Below are positions 1-6,327 of a stretch of DNA of 7,256 nt, piece by piece. The notes beneath the pieces are model-generated. The model did not search any database, had not been told where the DNA came from, and worked only from the letters and a program-made list of their open reading frames with translations. Position numbers and translations under genes: made by a program. Source of the DNA: Phycisphaerales bacterium (GTDB lineage: Bacteria; Planctomycetota; Phycisphaerae; Phycisphaerales; UBA1924); NCBI GenBank assembly GCA_003511945.1, contig DOJA01000350.1:314-7569 (forward strand). The letters are read 5' to 3'. Numbering within the stretch: position 1 is the first letter of the stretch; every line of letters begins with the position of its first letter.

Positions 1-2033
1 CGCCTCCCCAGGCCCAGCCGCCAGGCCAGCGCGCGGAACGCTCTCCGCTCCGGCGTGTGCAGGCGCCGGTCGCGCCACGCGAGGTAGGACACCACGCCCC
101 CGACCAACAGGGCGAACGCAACCGCCAGGGCCGCCCACACCCAGGGCGAGAGCCCGGCGCTCTCCGTTCCCGTCCCGTTGGCGGGCCAGACCGGCGCGAT
201 GGAAGCGCCGATCGTGGCGCCCGAGCCGGACCATCCCCTTCGCATCGACGCCAGCAGCGCCCGCGCGCAGCGCCGCGCGCGAGTCTGCACGCGCGGGTCG
301 TCGTCGTGGCGGGTCAGGTCCGCGACCCGGTTGACCACCTCCAGCGTTCGCGTGCGCTCCGCAGCCCAGAGGGCGCTCACCCGGTGATCGGGGCGCGGAT
401 CGCCCAGCATCTCCGCCAGGAGCCCGACCGCGTGCTCGCGCGGGCCGCCGATCAGCAGGTGGCGCACCGCGCTCGCGCGGACGCGGGGCGTGTCGTCGCG
501 CGCCCAGCCGCCCACCGACGCCTCGTCCGCCCCCAGGCGCAGGAACGCCTCCACCGCGTTGGCCCGGACGCGGGCGATCGCCGACCCCGCCGCCTGGACG
601 ACCGCTCGTCGCGCCCGCTCGCTCGAGCCCAGGCGCCCCAGCAGCAGCGCCGCCTTGGACGCCACCCGCTCGTCGTCGCCCGTCACCCCCGCGATCAGTT
701 CCTCCTCCAGCCGGTCCACCGCCCCGACGCGCCGGGCGACCTCCAGCAGCCGCACGCGACGCGCCGCGTCCGCCGAGGCGTACTCCCGACGGAGCGCAAT
801 GAGGAACTCCAGCGGCGCCCGCGCCATCGCCGAACGGGCGGCGGCGGCGCCGGCGAAGCGGTCGCTCAGCGTCCTGTCGTCCAGCGGATCCCACGCGGCC
901 AGCGCCTCGACGGCGCGCCGGCGGACCCGCGCGTGCGGGGAGCGCGCCAGCCGGCGCATCGCACCGGCGGCCGCCTCGCGACGCGAGGGTGAACCCGCGT
1001 CCGCCAGGGTGGTGATCGCCGCCAGGGCCACCGGCTCGTCCGCGTCGAACGCGAAGTCCGCGAGCAGCGCGTCGCCCTCCGGGTCCGCGGGCAGCGCCGA
1101 GAGCGCCGTGGCCGCGTCGAAGCGAACCAGCGGGGAGGGGTCGCTCAGCGCCGAAGCGAGGGCGTCCAGCCGCTCCCGCCCGTCCAGCGGGAGAAGGCCC
1201 GCCCAGCGCACCTGGCCGCGCCGAGCGCTGAGTGGCACACCCGTCAGCCCCGCTTCGTGCGCCAGCACGCGCCCGGCCCCCTCGCCCATGGCCCGCAGCG
1301 CCGACGCGCGCCCGCGCGCCAGCAGCAGGTGGGCCTGCTCCAGCGCGAGCGCCTGCTCATCGACCGACGACGGGCTCAGCAGGATCTCCCGCGCAACGCC
1401 CCGCAGCGCGGGCAGCGCCAGCCACGAAGTGGCCCGACGACGCGCCAGCGCGGAGGGGAGCGACCGCGCCGCCGCCCGCAGCGCCAGGTGCCCGGGCTGT
1501 TCGGCGTCGCCGAGCCAGCGCCCCACCGCGGGGCCGTGAGCGTGCGCGGTGCGCGCGATGGCGTCCATCACCGCGTGCAGGCGCTGCTCGTCGAACCGCT
1601 CCGCGGCCCGGGCCAGGGCCGCGTCCACCGCGGGCGGCACCGGGATGCTCAACCCGTTCCCGATCCCCGCGGAGGATCCACCGCCCAGCGTCAGGCACGC
1701 GATCGCCAGGTTCGCCGCGGCAGCCCGATCGGCGGCGTCATCGGAGGCGTGCAGCCGGTCCAGCACCCCGGGCGCGCGCTCGCCCAGGGCGGCCACCAGC
1801 GCGCCCCGCGCCGGCTCAGACAGCACCCCCCACCAGCGCGCCAGCGAGACGATCAGCCCCTCCGACCCCCGCCTCCCGGATGCGCCCCCGCCCTCGCCCA
1901 GGGCCAGCACCTCCGCCACCAGGGCGTCCCGCTCGCCCGCGCCGCACACCGGGATCGTCGCCAGCAGCGCGGCCTCCCGCTGCGCGCGGGGCAGGCGTCG
2001 GAGCAGGTCCAGGCGTCGGTTCAGCGGCGGCAC
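1..2033 (-). CDS. HEAT-repeat protein with C-terminal membrane anchor (3' end beyond the window)
   Basis: This minus-strand frame is open from a GTG at 2033 to the left edge (677 codons); the C-terminus lies outside. The protein is rich in Ala, Leu and Arg and built of paired amphipathic helices typical of HEAT/armadillo solenoids. Clear repeats include DPSPLVRFDAATALSAL (from about residue 298), SPHARVRRRAVEALAAW, IARVRANAVEAFLRLG and DTPRVRASAVRHLL. A hydrophobic stretch at about 632-652 (starting VWAALAVAFALLVGG), flanked by Trp and followed by an Arg-rich tail (WRDRR), reads as one transmembrane helix. No N-terminal signal peptide is visible, so the solenoid may be cytoplasmic with a tail anchor; orientation is inference. 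HEAT solenoids usually bind proteins; the partner is unknown. An in-frame TGA at 2040-2042 limits the start. GTG 2033 is the first candidate after it and gives a sensible beginning (PPLNRRLDLLRRLPRAQRE), but no Shine-Dalgarno precedes it. GTG at 1949 is an alternative. Confidence 0.8.
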   Translation of the reverse strand, partial: MPPLNRRLDLLRRLPRAQREAALLATIPVCGAGERDALVAEVLALGEGGGASGRRGSEGLIVSLARWWGVLSEPARGALVAALGERAPGVLDRLHASDDAADRAAAANLAIACLTLGGGSSAGIGNGLSIPVPPAVDAALARAAERFDEQRLHAVMDAIARTAHAHGPAVGRWLGDAEQPGHLALRAAARSLPSALARRRATSWLALPALRGVAREILLSPSSVDEQALALEQAHLLLARGRASALRAMGEGAGRVLAHEAGLTGVPLSARRGQVRWAGLLPLDGRERLDALASALSDPSPLVRFDAATALSALPADPEGDALLADFAFDADEPVALAAITTLADAGSPSRREAAAGAMRRLARSPHARVRRRAVEALAAWDPLDDRTLSDRFAGAAAARSAMARAPLEFLIALRREYASADAARRVRLLEVARRVGAVDRLEEELIAGVTGDDERVASKAALLLGRLGSSERARRAVVQAAGSAIARVRANAVEAFLRLGADEASVGGWARDDTPRVRASAVRHLLIGGPREHAVGLLAEMLGDPRPDHRVSALWAAERTRTLEVVNRVADLTRHDDDPRVQTRARRCARALLASMRRGWSGSGATIGASIAPVWPANGTGTESAGLSPWVWAALAVAFALLVGGVVSYLAWRDRRLHTPERRAFRALAWRLGLGR

Positions 2034-2288
2034 AACGGTTCAGATCGGCCCGATAACCGCCCACGGTGCAGGCCATGGGGCCTGCCGGGCGGTCATGGCC
2101 CCCCGGTGGGGGTGGGCCGGGGGGAGATTCACCTCCGAACGGAAGCCAGAAAACTCTTGCCCGAGGGGAAAGCAGCCCTACACTCTGGGCTCGACTTCGC
2201 GCGGCCCGACCCCCGCCGGTGGGCGCGCCAAGCCATGGGGGAGGCACGACGCGCCCCCTTCCTCGTTGAATCAGGACGACACCCGACG
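2034..2288. other. Divergent intergenic region
   Basis: These 255 bases separate the GTG of the minus-strand HEAT gene from the ATG of the plus-strand DUF2617-like gene, so they should carry promoters for both. The rightward side has a sigma70-like promoter, listed separately. No convincing leftward promoter was found. Near the HEAT start there is a perfect 7-bp inverted repeat (GCAGGCC at 2068-2074, GGCCTGC at 2079-2085, 4-nt spacer). It could be an operator or an mRNA leader hairpin. An 18-codon minus-strand open frame (2096 to 2040) ends 6 nt before the HEAT GTG. Confidence 0.6.
2157..2184 (+). promoter_or_regulatory. Putative sigma70-type promoter for the DUF2617-like gene
   Basis: A -35-like TTGCCC (2157-2162) and a -10-like TACACT (2179-2184) are separated by 16 bp, each matching the consensus at four of six positions. 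This is an AT-richer patch in very GC-rich DNA. Transcription would start near 2190 and leave a 5' leader of about 100 nt before the ATG at 2289. The call is by eye only. Confidence 0.45.
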
Positions 2289-2834
2289 ATGAACCCCTCC
2301 TCCAAGTCATCCTGCCTGCAGTCCTACCGCCTGCTGATGTACAACCGCGCGCTGCACCCGGAGCTGTTCAAGGTCGTGGGCCGCCGGACCGTGAACCATC
2401 AGGGGTACGAGTTCGAGTCCTGGATCATGCCCGGCGGGCACCTCATGCGGTTCCAGCACGACAAGGGCTGCGCCACCGAGGTCATCACCGCTCAGGAGGA
2501 CGGCATCCCCGACCGGGGCATCCTCGCCGCCCTGCCCTGCGCGGGCGAGCGGGAGCACGAGCAGCCCTTCGGCGAGAAGATCAAGTCGTTCGTCACCGTC
2601 CAGACCGAGACCCTGCCCGACACGCTCTACAGCGCCACCTACCTCGAACTCACCGCCTTCGGCAAAGAGTCCGGCGCGCTCCTGCACCTGTGGCGCGACG
2701 AGGACGGCGGCAAGTGCGCCAGCATCCTCGACATCCAGCGCTACCGGCGCGAGGTCCACGCCCAGGCCTACCACCTCATCGCCACCGGGGGGATCGTCCT
2801 CCGCAGCCAGAGCATCTTCGAGCACACCGCCTGA
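2289..2834 (+). CDS. DUF2617-like conserved hypothetical protein
   Basis: The product is 181 residues with no signal peptide or membrane segment, so probably a soluble cytoplasmic protein. I recognise it from memory as resembling the DUF2617 family known from planctomycetes and some actinobacteria. The N-terminal motif NRALHPELF (19-27) is followed by a Tyr/Phe-rich beta region (GYEFESWIMPGGHLMRF, 39-55). The C-terminal block AYHLIATGGIVLRSQSIFE (160-178) corresponds to the family's typical end, where a YxIVxTQSLFE-like pattern is usual. No catalytic motif stands out and the function is unknown. The ATG at 2289 is preceded by a weak AGGA (2273-2276) with a 12-nt gap, which is not decisive. 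The open frame continues upstream only because the DNA is GC-rich. The gene has its own likely promoter and a strong terminator just after it, so it is probably monocistronic. Confidence 0.8.
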   Translation: MNPSSKSSCLQSYRLLMYNRALHPELFKVVGRRTVNHQGYEFESWIMPGGHLMRFQHDKGCATEVITAQEDGIPDRGILAALPCAGEREHEQPFGEKIKSFVTVQTETLPDTLYSATYLELTAFGKESGALLHLWRDEDGGKCASILDIQRYRREVHAQAYHLIATGGIVLRSQSIFEHTA

Positions 2835-2877
2835 CCGCCCCGGCGCACGACGCCAATCCGCACAAGGACTGACGCGG

Positions 2878-2908
2878 CGGCCCCGGGAAACCGGGGCCGT
2901 TTTCGTTT
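2878..2908 (+). terminator. Intrinsic (rho-independent) terminator
   Basis: A perfect 9-bp GC stem (CGGCCCCGG at 2878-2886 with CCGGGGCCG at 2891-2899) is closed by a GAAA tetraloop (2887-2890). It is followed directly by TTTTCGTTT (2900-2908). It lies 44 nt after the stop of the DUF2617-like gene and should insulate ileS from it. Confidence 0.92.
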
Positions 2909-2957
2909 GAGGTACGATTCGATTGATCTCTCATCTCCCGGAAGAAGCCAAAGGCGG

Positions 2958-3039
2958 TTCACCACGGAGGCGCGGAGGACGCGGAGAGCAGAACCAGCAG
3001 TTCTTTCCTCCTCCGCGCTCTCCGCGCCTCCGCGGTGAA
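2958..3039. repeat. 82-nt palindromic GGAG-rich repeat element in the ileS leader
   Basis: Two inverted arms (2958-2989 and 3008-3039) both begin, read inward, with TTCACC(A/G)CGGAG. They continue with GGAG cores spaced 8 and then 9 nt apart, matching at about 26 of 32 positions. Inside them AGAAC (2990-2994) pairs with GTTCT (3000-3004) around a CAGCA loop, so nearly the whole element can fold into one long hairpin. The ends TTCACC and GGTGAA define it sharply. It resembles dispersed repeats opening with TTCACCAC that I recall from planctomycetes and other bacteria, likely REP- or MITE-like. It carries no gene. It ends 51 nt before the ileS ATG, so it would be in the ileS mRNA leader if transcription begins upstream of it. 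Confidence 0.85.
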
Positions 3040-3080
3040 GTCCCTGTCTGAGCGCGGGATCAGCACCAGTCTCCCACCCC

Positions 3081-3084
3081 AGGT
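3081..3084 (+). promoter_or_regulatory. Weak ribosome binding site of ileS
   Basis: AGGT sits 6 nt before the ATG at 3091. It is short but well spaced, and it supports this start over the in-frame ATG at 3181, which would cut off conserved N-terminal residues of the synthetase. Confidence 0.45.
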
Positions 3085-3090
3085 CCACCC

Positions 3091-6000
3091 ATGAGCCAGA
3101 CCACCACGGGCCACGACGAGCAGCAGCGACAGGCCCCCTCTTACAAGGACACGCTCAACCTGCCCCGAACCGCCTTCCCCATGAAGGCGAACCTGGTGCA
3201 GAACGAGCCCGCCACCCGCCAGCGCTGGGAGAAGGCGGGGCTCTACCGCGCCCTGCGCGACGCCCGCGCCGGCGCGCCCCGCTTCGTCTTCCACGACGGC
3301 CCCCCCTACGCCAACGCGAACATCCACCTCGGGCACCTGCTCAACAAGTGCATGAAGGACTTCGTCGTCCGCATCAAGCTCATGGAAGGCATGGACTGCC
3401 CCTATGTCCCCGGCTGGGACTGCCACGGGCTGCCCATCGAGCACCGGGTGATGCAGGACCTCGCCGCGGCGGGGAAACTGGACAAGATCGCGGCCCTCCC
3501 CGACGACCAGCGCCGCATGGCGGTCCGCCGCGAGTGCGCGAAGCACGCCGAGAAGTTCGTCAAGCTGCAGGCCGGGCAGATGCAGAGTCTGCTCACGCTG
3601 GCGGACTACGACGACCCCTACCTGACCATGCGCCCCGCTTACGAGGGCGCGACGCTCGAAGTGTTCGCCTCTCTGGTCGAGCAGGGGCTGGTCTACCGCC
3701 AGCTGAAGGCGGTGCACTGGTCCATCGCCAACGAGACGGCCCTCGCCGACGCGGAGCTGGAGTACTACGACCGCCAGGACATCTCCGTGTATGTGGACTT
3801 CGAGGCCGAGGACGCGGACAAGGTCTACGACGCCTTCGGGCTGCCGAAGCAGGAGGAGTTCACCACAGAGAGCACAGAGGGCACAGAGGAGGACGGGGAG
3901 GGTGGGTCAGGCGGCGGACGCCCCGCGCAGCGCCCGTGCTTCATGATCTGGACGACCACGCCCTGGACTCTGCCGGCGAACCTCGCCATCGCGGTGAACA
4001 AGGACATCGAGTACGCGCTGGTGCGCGTCGATGGCAACATCACCGTCATCGCCAGGGAACTCATCGCCAAGGTCGCCGGCGCCGCCAGGGCCGAGGAGGT
4101 GGCCGTCCTGGCGAGCTGCAAGGGCGAGGCGCTGCTGGGCCTGCGCTACCGCAACCCGGTGTACCAGGACGACAAGGGCGCCCTGGGACGACCCGACTTC
4201 TCGCGCCTGCCTCAGGAGGCGCTCCGCCACGCCGAGCCCGACGACATCTACCGCGTCGTCGGCGCCGACTATGTCACGCTCGAGGACGGCACGGGGCTCG
4301 TCCACACCGCGCCGGGCCACGGCAGCGAGGACTACCAGACCGGCCTCCGCGAACGCCTCCCCGTCTACTGCCCCGTGCGCGAGAACGGCGCCTACGACGA
4401 CAGCGTCCCCGCCTGGCTCCGCGGCAGGTCCGTCTGGGACGCCAACAAGGAAGTCACCGAGCACCTGCGGCGCTCGGGGCACCTCTTCTTCGATCTCGTC
4501 TTCACGCACTCGTACCCGCACGACTGGCGCGGCAAGACGCCCGTCATCTTCCGCGCCACCGAGCAGTGGTTCATCGGCGTCGACACCCCCACCCACCGCG
4601 ACGGGCGCACGCTGCGCGAACTGGCCCTCGACGCCACCGCCCACGCCGTGCGGTTCGTCCCCGAGTGGGGGCGCAACCGCATGCGGGGCATGCTCGAGTC
4701 CCGCCCCGACTGGTGCATCAGCCGCCAGCGGGCCTGGGGGCTGCCGATCCCCGCCTTCTACGGCCCGCACAACGAGGTGCTGCTCACGCCCGCCAGCGTC
4801 CGCGCCGTGGCGAAGCGCTTCCGCGACGCCGGCAGCGACGCCTGGTTCACCGAGACGCCCGAGCAGCTGCTGCGCCACTACGACCCCGCCTCCGACGAGA
4901 ACGCGCCCAGGGGGCTGGCCCTCTCCACCCTGCGCAAGAGCACCGACATCTTCGATGTCTGGTTCGAGAGCGGCTCGTCCTGGAACAGCGTGATGCGCGA
5001 GCGCTCCGGGGGGCGCGACTACCCCATCGACCTGTACCTTGAAGGGAGCGACCAGCACCGCGGGTGGTTCCAGCTCTCGCTCCTGCCGGCGCTGGGCGCC
5101 ACCGGGCGGGCGCCGTTCAAGAAGATCCTCACCCACGGGTTCATCGTCGATAAAGACGGCAAGAAGATGTCCAAGTCCCTGGGCAACACGCTCGAGGTCG
5201 AGGACCTGGTGAAGGAGTTCGGCGCGGATGTCTGCCGCTGGTGGGTGGCCAGCGTGAACTACGAGGGCGACATCCGCGCCGACAAGAACTTCTTCGCCGG
5301 CGCGGGCGAGGCGTACCGCAAGGTGCGCAACACCCTGCGCTTCATGCTCAGCAACCTGGGCGACTTCGTGCCCTCGCCCCCCGGCAAGGACCGCACCAGC
5401 GGCGAGGGGATGTGCATGCCCTTCTCCGGCTATCAGCCCGCGATGCTCGACGCCTGGGCGCTGGCGCGGTTCGACGAACTGAGCACCGCGGTCCGCGCCG
5501 CCTACGCGGAGTACGACTTCCGAAGGGCCACCACCCTGCTGTTTGACTACTGCAACGACACGCTCAGCGCCGTGTACCTGGCGGCGGTGAAGGACCGGCT
5601 CTACTGCGACGCGCCCGACGCCCCCCGGCGCCGCCGGACGCAGAGCGCGCTGTGGGACATCGCCGACGGGCTGTGCCGCCTGCTGGCGCCGATCCTGCCC
5701 CACACCAGCGAAGAGGCCTACCGCGCGCTGATGGGCGACGCCGCTCCCGGGGTCCACCTCAAGACCTTCGCGGCGTCCTGCGCCGTGGCCGCCGACCCGG
5801 CCTGGTCCGCCGCCCTGGCCGCCCGGGACGCGGGGCTGCAGGCGCTGGAGGGCGAGCGAAAGCGCCCCGGGGGCGTGGATAACCCGCTCGACGCCGAGCT
5901 GGTGCTCCCGGACCCGGATCGGGTGCTCGAGCGGTTCGACCGCGGGGACCTGGCCGACCTGCTGGGCGTCAGCCGCGTGAAGACGGACCCGCTGCTCGCC

Positions 6001-6138
6001 CCCGGCGACGCGCGGGTCCACGACCTCCGCGACCAGCCCCGGTGCGACCGCTCCTGGAAACGCGACGGCACCGTGCGCCGGCGCGCCGATGGGGGGCTCC
6101 TGTGCGACCGCTGCGCCGCGGCCCTGGGATTGGCCTGA
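3091..6138 (+). CDS. ileS: Isoleucyl-tRNA synthetase
   Basis: This cytoplasmic class I synthetase charges tRNA-Ile with isoleucine using ATP and hydrolyses mischarged Val-tRNA-Ile. The 1015-residue protein is slightly longer than usual bacterial forms (about 930-1000, from memory). The N-terminal YKDTLNLPRTAFPMKANL supports the ATG at 3091. PPYANANIHLGH carries the HIGH signature (HLGH, 79-82). The CP1 editing domain holds WTTTPWTLPAN (287-297) and TGLVHTAPGHGSEDY (401-415). The catalytic core resumes at WCISRQRAWGLP (541-552), DVWFESGSSW (622-631), EGSDQHRGWF (651-660) and KMSKS (692-696). The anticodon-binding part includes PILPHTSEEAYR. The C-terminal zinc motif is CxxS (985-988) plus CxxC (1005-1008), so one expected Cys is Ser. 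A repeat-derived acidic and Gly-rich insertion occupies about 257-282, just before the WTTTPWT motif. The gene follows a terminator and is probably transcribed on its own; no T-box-like leader was recognised. Confidence 0.98.
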   Translation: MSQTTTGHDEQQRQAPSYKDTLNLPRTAFPMKANLVQNEPATRQRWEKAGLYRALRDARAGAPRFVFHDGPPYANANIHLGHLLNKCMKDFVVRIKLMEGMDCPYVPGWDCHGLPIEHRVMQDLAAAGKLDKIAALPDDQRRMAVRRECAKHAEKFVKLQAGQMQSLLTLADYDDPYLTMRPAYEGATLEVFASLVEQGLVYRQLKAVHWSIANETALADAELEYYDRQDISVYVDFEAEDADKVYDAFGLPKQEEFTTESTEGTEEDGEGGSGGGRPAQRPCFMIWTTTPWTLPANLAIAVNKDIEYALVRVDGNITVIARELIAKVAGAARAEEVAVLASCKGEALLGLRYRNPVYQDDKGALGRPDFSRLPQEALRHAEPDDIYRVVGADYVTLEDGTGLVHTAPGHGSEDYQTGLRERLPVYCPVRENGAYDDSVPAWLRGRSVWDANKEVTEHLRRSGHLFFDLVFTHSYPHDWRGKTPVIFRATEQWFIGVDTPTHRDGRTLRELALDATAHAVRFVPEWGRNRMRGMLESRPDWCISRQRAWGLPIPAFYGPHNEVLLTPASVRAVAKRFRDAGSDAWFTETPEQLLRHYDPASDENAPRGLALSTLRKSTDIFDVWFESGSSWNSVMRERSGGRDYPIDLYLEGSDQHRGWFQLSLLPALGATGRAPFKKILTHGFIVDKDGKKMSKSLGNTLEVEDLVKEFGADVCRWWVASVNYEGDIRADKNFFAGAGEAYRKVRNTLRFMLSNLGDFVPSPPGKDRTSGEGMCMPFSGYQPAMLDAWALARFDELSTAVRAAYAEYDFRRATTLLFDYCNDTLSAVYLAAVKDRLYCDAPDAPRRRRTQSALWDIADGLCRLLAPILPHTSEEAYRALMGDAAPGVHLKTFAASCAVAADPAWSAALAARDAGLQALEGERKRPGGVDNPLDAELVLPDPDRVLERFDRGDLADLLGVSRVKTDPLLAPGDARVHDLRDQPRCDRSWKRDGTVRRRADGGLLCDRCAAALGLA
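3859..3890 (+). repeat. Repeat half-element translated in frame within ileS
   Basis: The sequence starts TTCACCACAGAG, matching the left arm of the leader palindrome (TTCACCACGGAG) at 11 of 12 positions. It continues as three 9-nt units, CACAGAGAG, CACAGAGGG and CACAGAGGA (3864-3890). No inverted second arm follows. Because the period is 9 nt the frame is kept, giving FTTESTEGTEE (257-267), followed by an acidic and then Gly-rich linker to about 276. The unit is more A-rich than the surrounding codons, suggesting later insertion. Confidence 0.8.
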
Positions 6139-6194
6139 TCGGGGCCGGTTGATCGGTCCACTCAGAGTTCCTCACAGACGGACCTCCCCTCGCT

Positions 6195-6227
6195 GGTGGG
6201 ACGGGCGGCCCGCCCGTCGCTCCCGCC
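6195..6227. repeat. GC-rich hairpin downstream of ileS
   Basis: ACGGGCG (6201-6207) pairs with CGCCCGT (6211-6217) as the core of a perfect 17-nt palindrome. The stem extends outward as GGTGGG (6195-6200) with CCCGCC (6222-6227), with a 4-nt bulge at 6218-6221 and one G-T wobble. It begins 57 nt after the ileS stop. There is no T-tract, so it is not a classical intrinsic terminator. It might be an mRNA-stabilising 3' structure or a REP-like dispersed palindrome. Confidence 0.55.
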
Positions 6228-6281
6228 TCTCGCTTTGAGTCACGACTGGGAGCGGCTTCAAGAAACTGACGCCGCGCCGGT

Positions 6282-6305
6282 TTGTACAAGAACCACCGAT
6301 GGTTC
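6282..6305. promoter_or_regulatory. Small palindromes, possible operator of the AraC-type gene
   Basis: An 8-bp perfect palindrome TTGTACAA (6282-6289) abuts an inverted repeat GAACCA (6290-6295), CCGA, TGGTTC (6300-6305). The second repeat can be lengthened by two more pairs beyond one mismatch (CA at 6287-6288 with TG at 6307-6308). The site is in AT-richer DNA 9 nt before the Shine-Dalgarno, so it could be an operator or an mRNA hairpin modulating translation. The binding factor is not known; autoregulation is only a guess. Confidence 0.35.
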
Positions 6306-6313
6306 GTGCGGGG

Positions 6314-6318
6314 GGAGG
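6314..6318 (+). promoter_or_regulatory. Shine-Dalgarno deciding the AraC-type start
   Basis: GGAGG inside a G-rich run (6311-6319) lies 9 nt before the ATG at 6328. It is the strongest ribosome binding site in the window and favours this ATG over the in-frame ATG at 6196. Confidence 0.75.
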
Positions 6319-6327
6319 GTGCGCGCG

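Larger units (their letters stand above)
6139..6327. other. Intergenic spacer between ileS and the AraC-type gene
   Basis: The 189-nt spacer holds a strong GC hairpin, two small palindromes and the ribosome binding site of the regulator, each listed separately. The regulator's frame is open through most of the spacer from an ATG at 6196. The translated residues there look unlike a regulator N-terminus, so I treat it as non-coding. No promoter with both boxes at good spacing was found. Confidence 0.55.

Noticed and set aside
1257..2288. N-terminal extension of the DUF2617-like gene upstream to 1257
   Set aside because: The extension is antisense to the HEAT gene and compositionally unlike a protein; family similarity starts just after the ATG at 2289.
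57..2292. Several long plus-strand open frames (57-992, 490-1539, 1232-2056, 1549-2292)
   Set aside because: They are Arg/Pro/Ser/Ala-rich low-complexity translations lying opposite the minus-strand HEAT frame, which shows real repeats and a membrane helix.
1816..2310. 164-codon minus-strand frame starting at 2310
   Set aside because: Gly/Pro/Arg low-complexity translation in a different frame from the HEAT gene; no domain visible.
2906..2934. Possible ileS promoter just after the terminator (TTTGAG and TCTCAT, or TACGAT at 2913-2918)
   Set aside because: The -35 match is poor, or the matching -35 position falls inside the terminator stem, so no box pair is convincing.
2958..3039. CRISPR-like array or terminator interpretation of the leader repeat
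   Set aside because: The short GGAG units have no unique spacers, and the hairpin is not followed by a T-tract.
3348..5042. 564-codon plus-strand frame overlapping ileS
   Set aside because: Arg/Pro/His-rich translation in a shifted frame of ileS without recognisable domains.
3907..6021. 704-codon minus-strand open frame
   Set aside because: It is antisense to ileS, whose product matches a known family end to end; long antisense frames are expected in such GC-rich DNA.
6196..6327. 44-residue N-terminal extension of the AraC-type protein from ATG 6196
   Set aside because: The extension begins inside the GC hairpin, has no ribosome binding site and crosses the palindromes; the ATG at 6328 has a well-spaced GGAGG.
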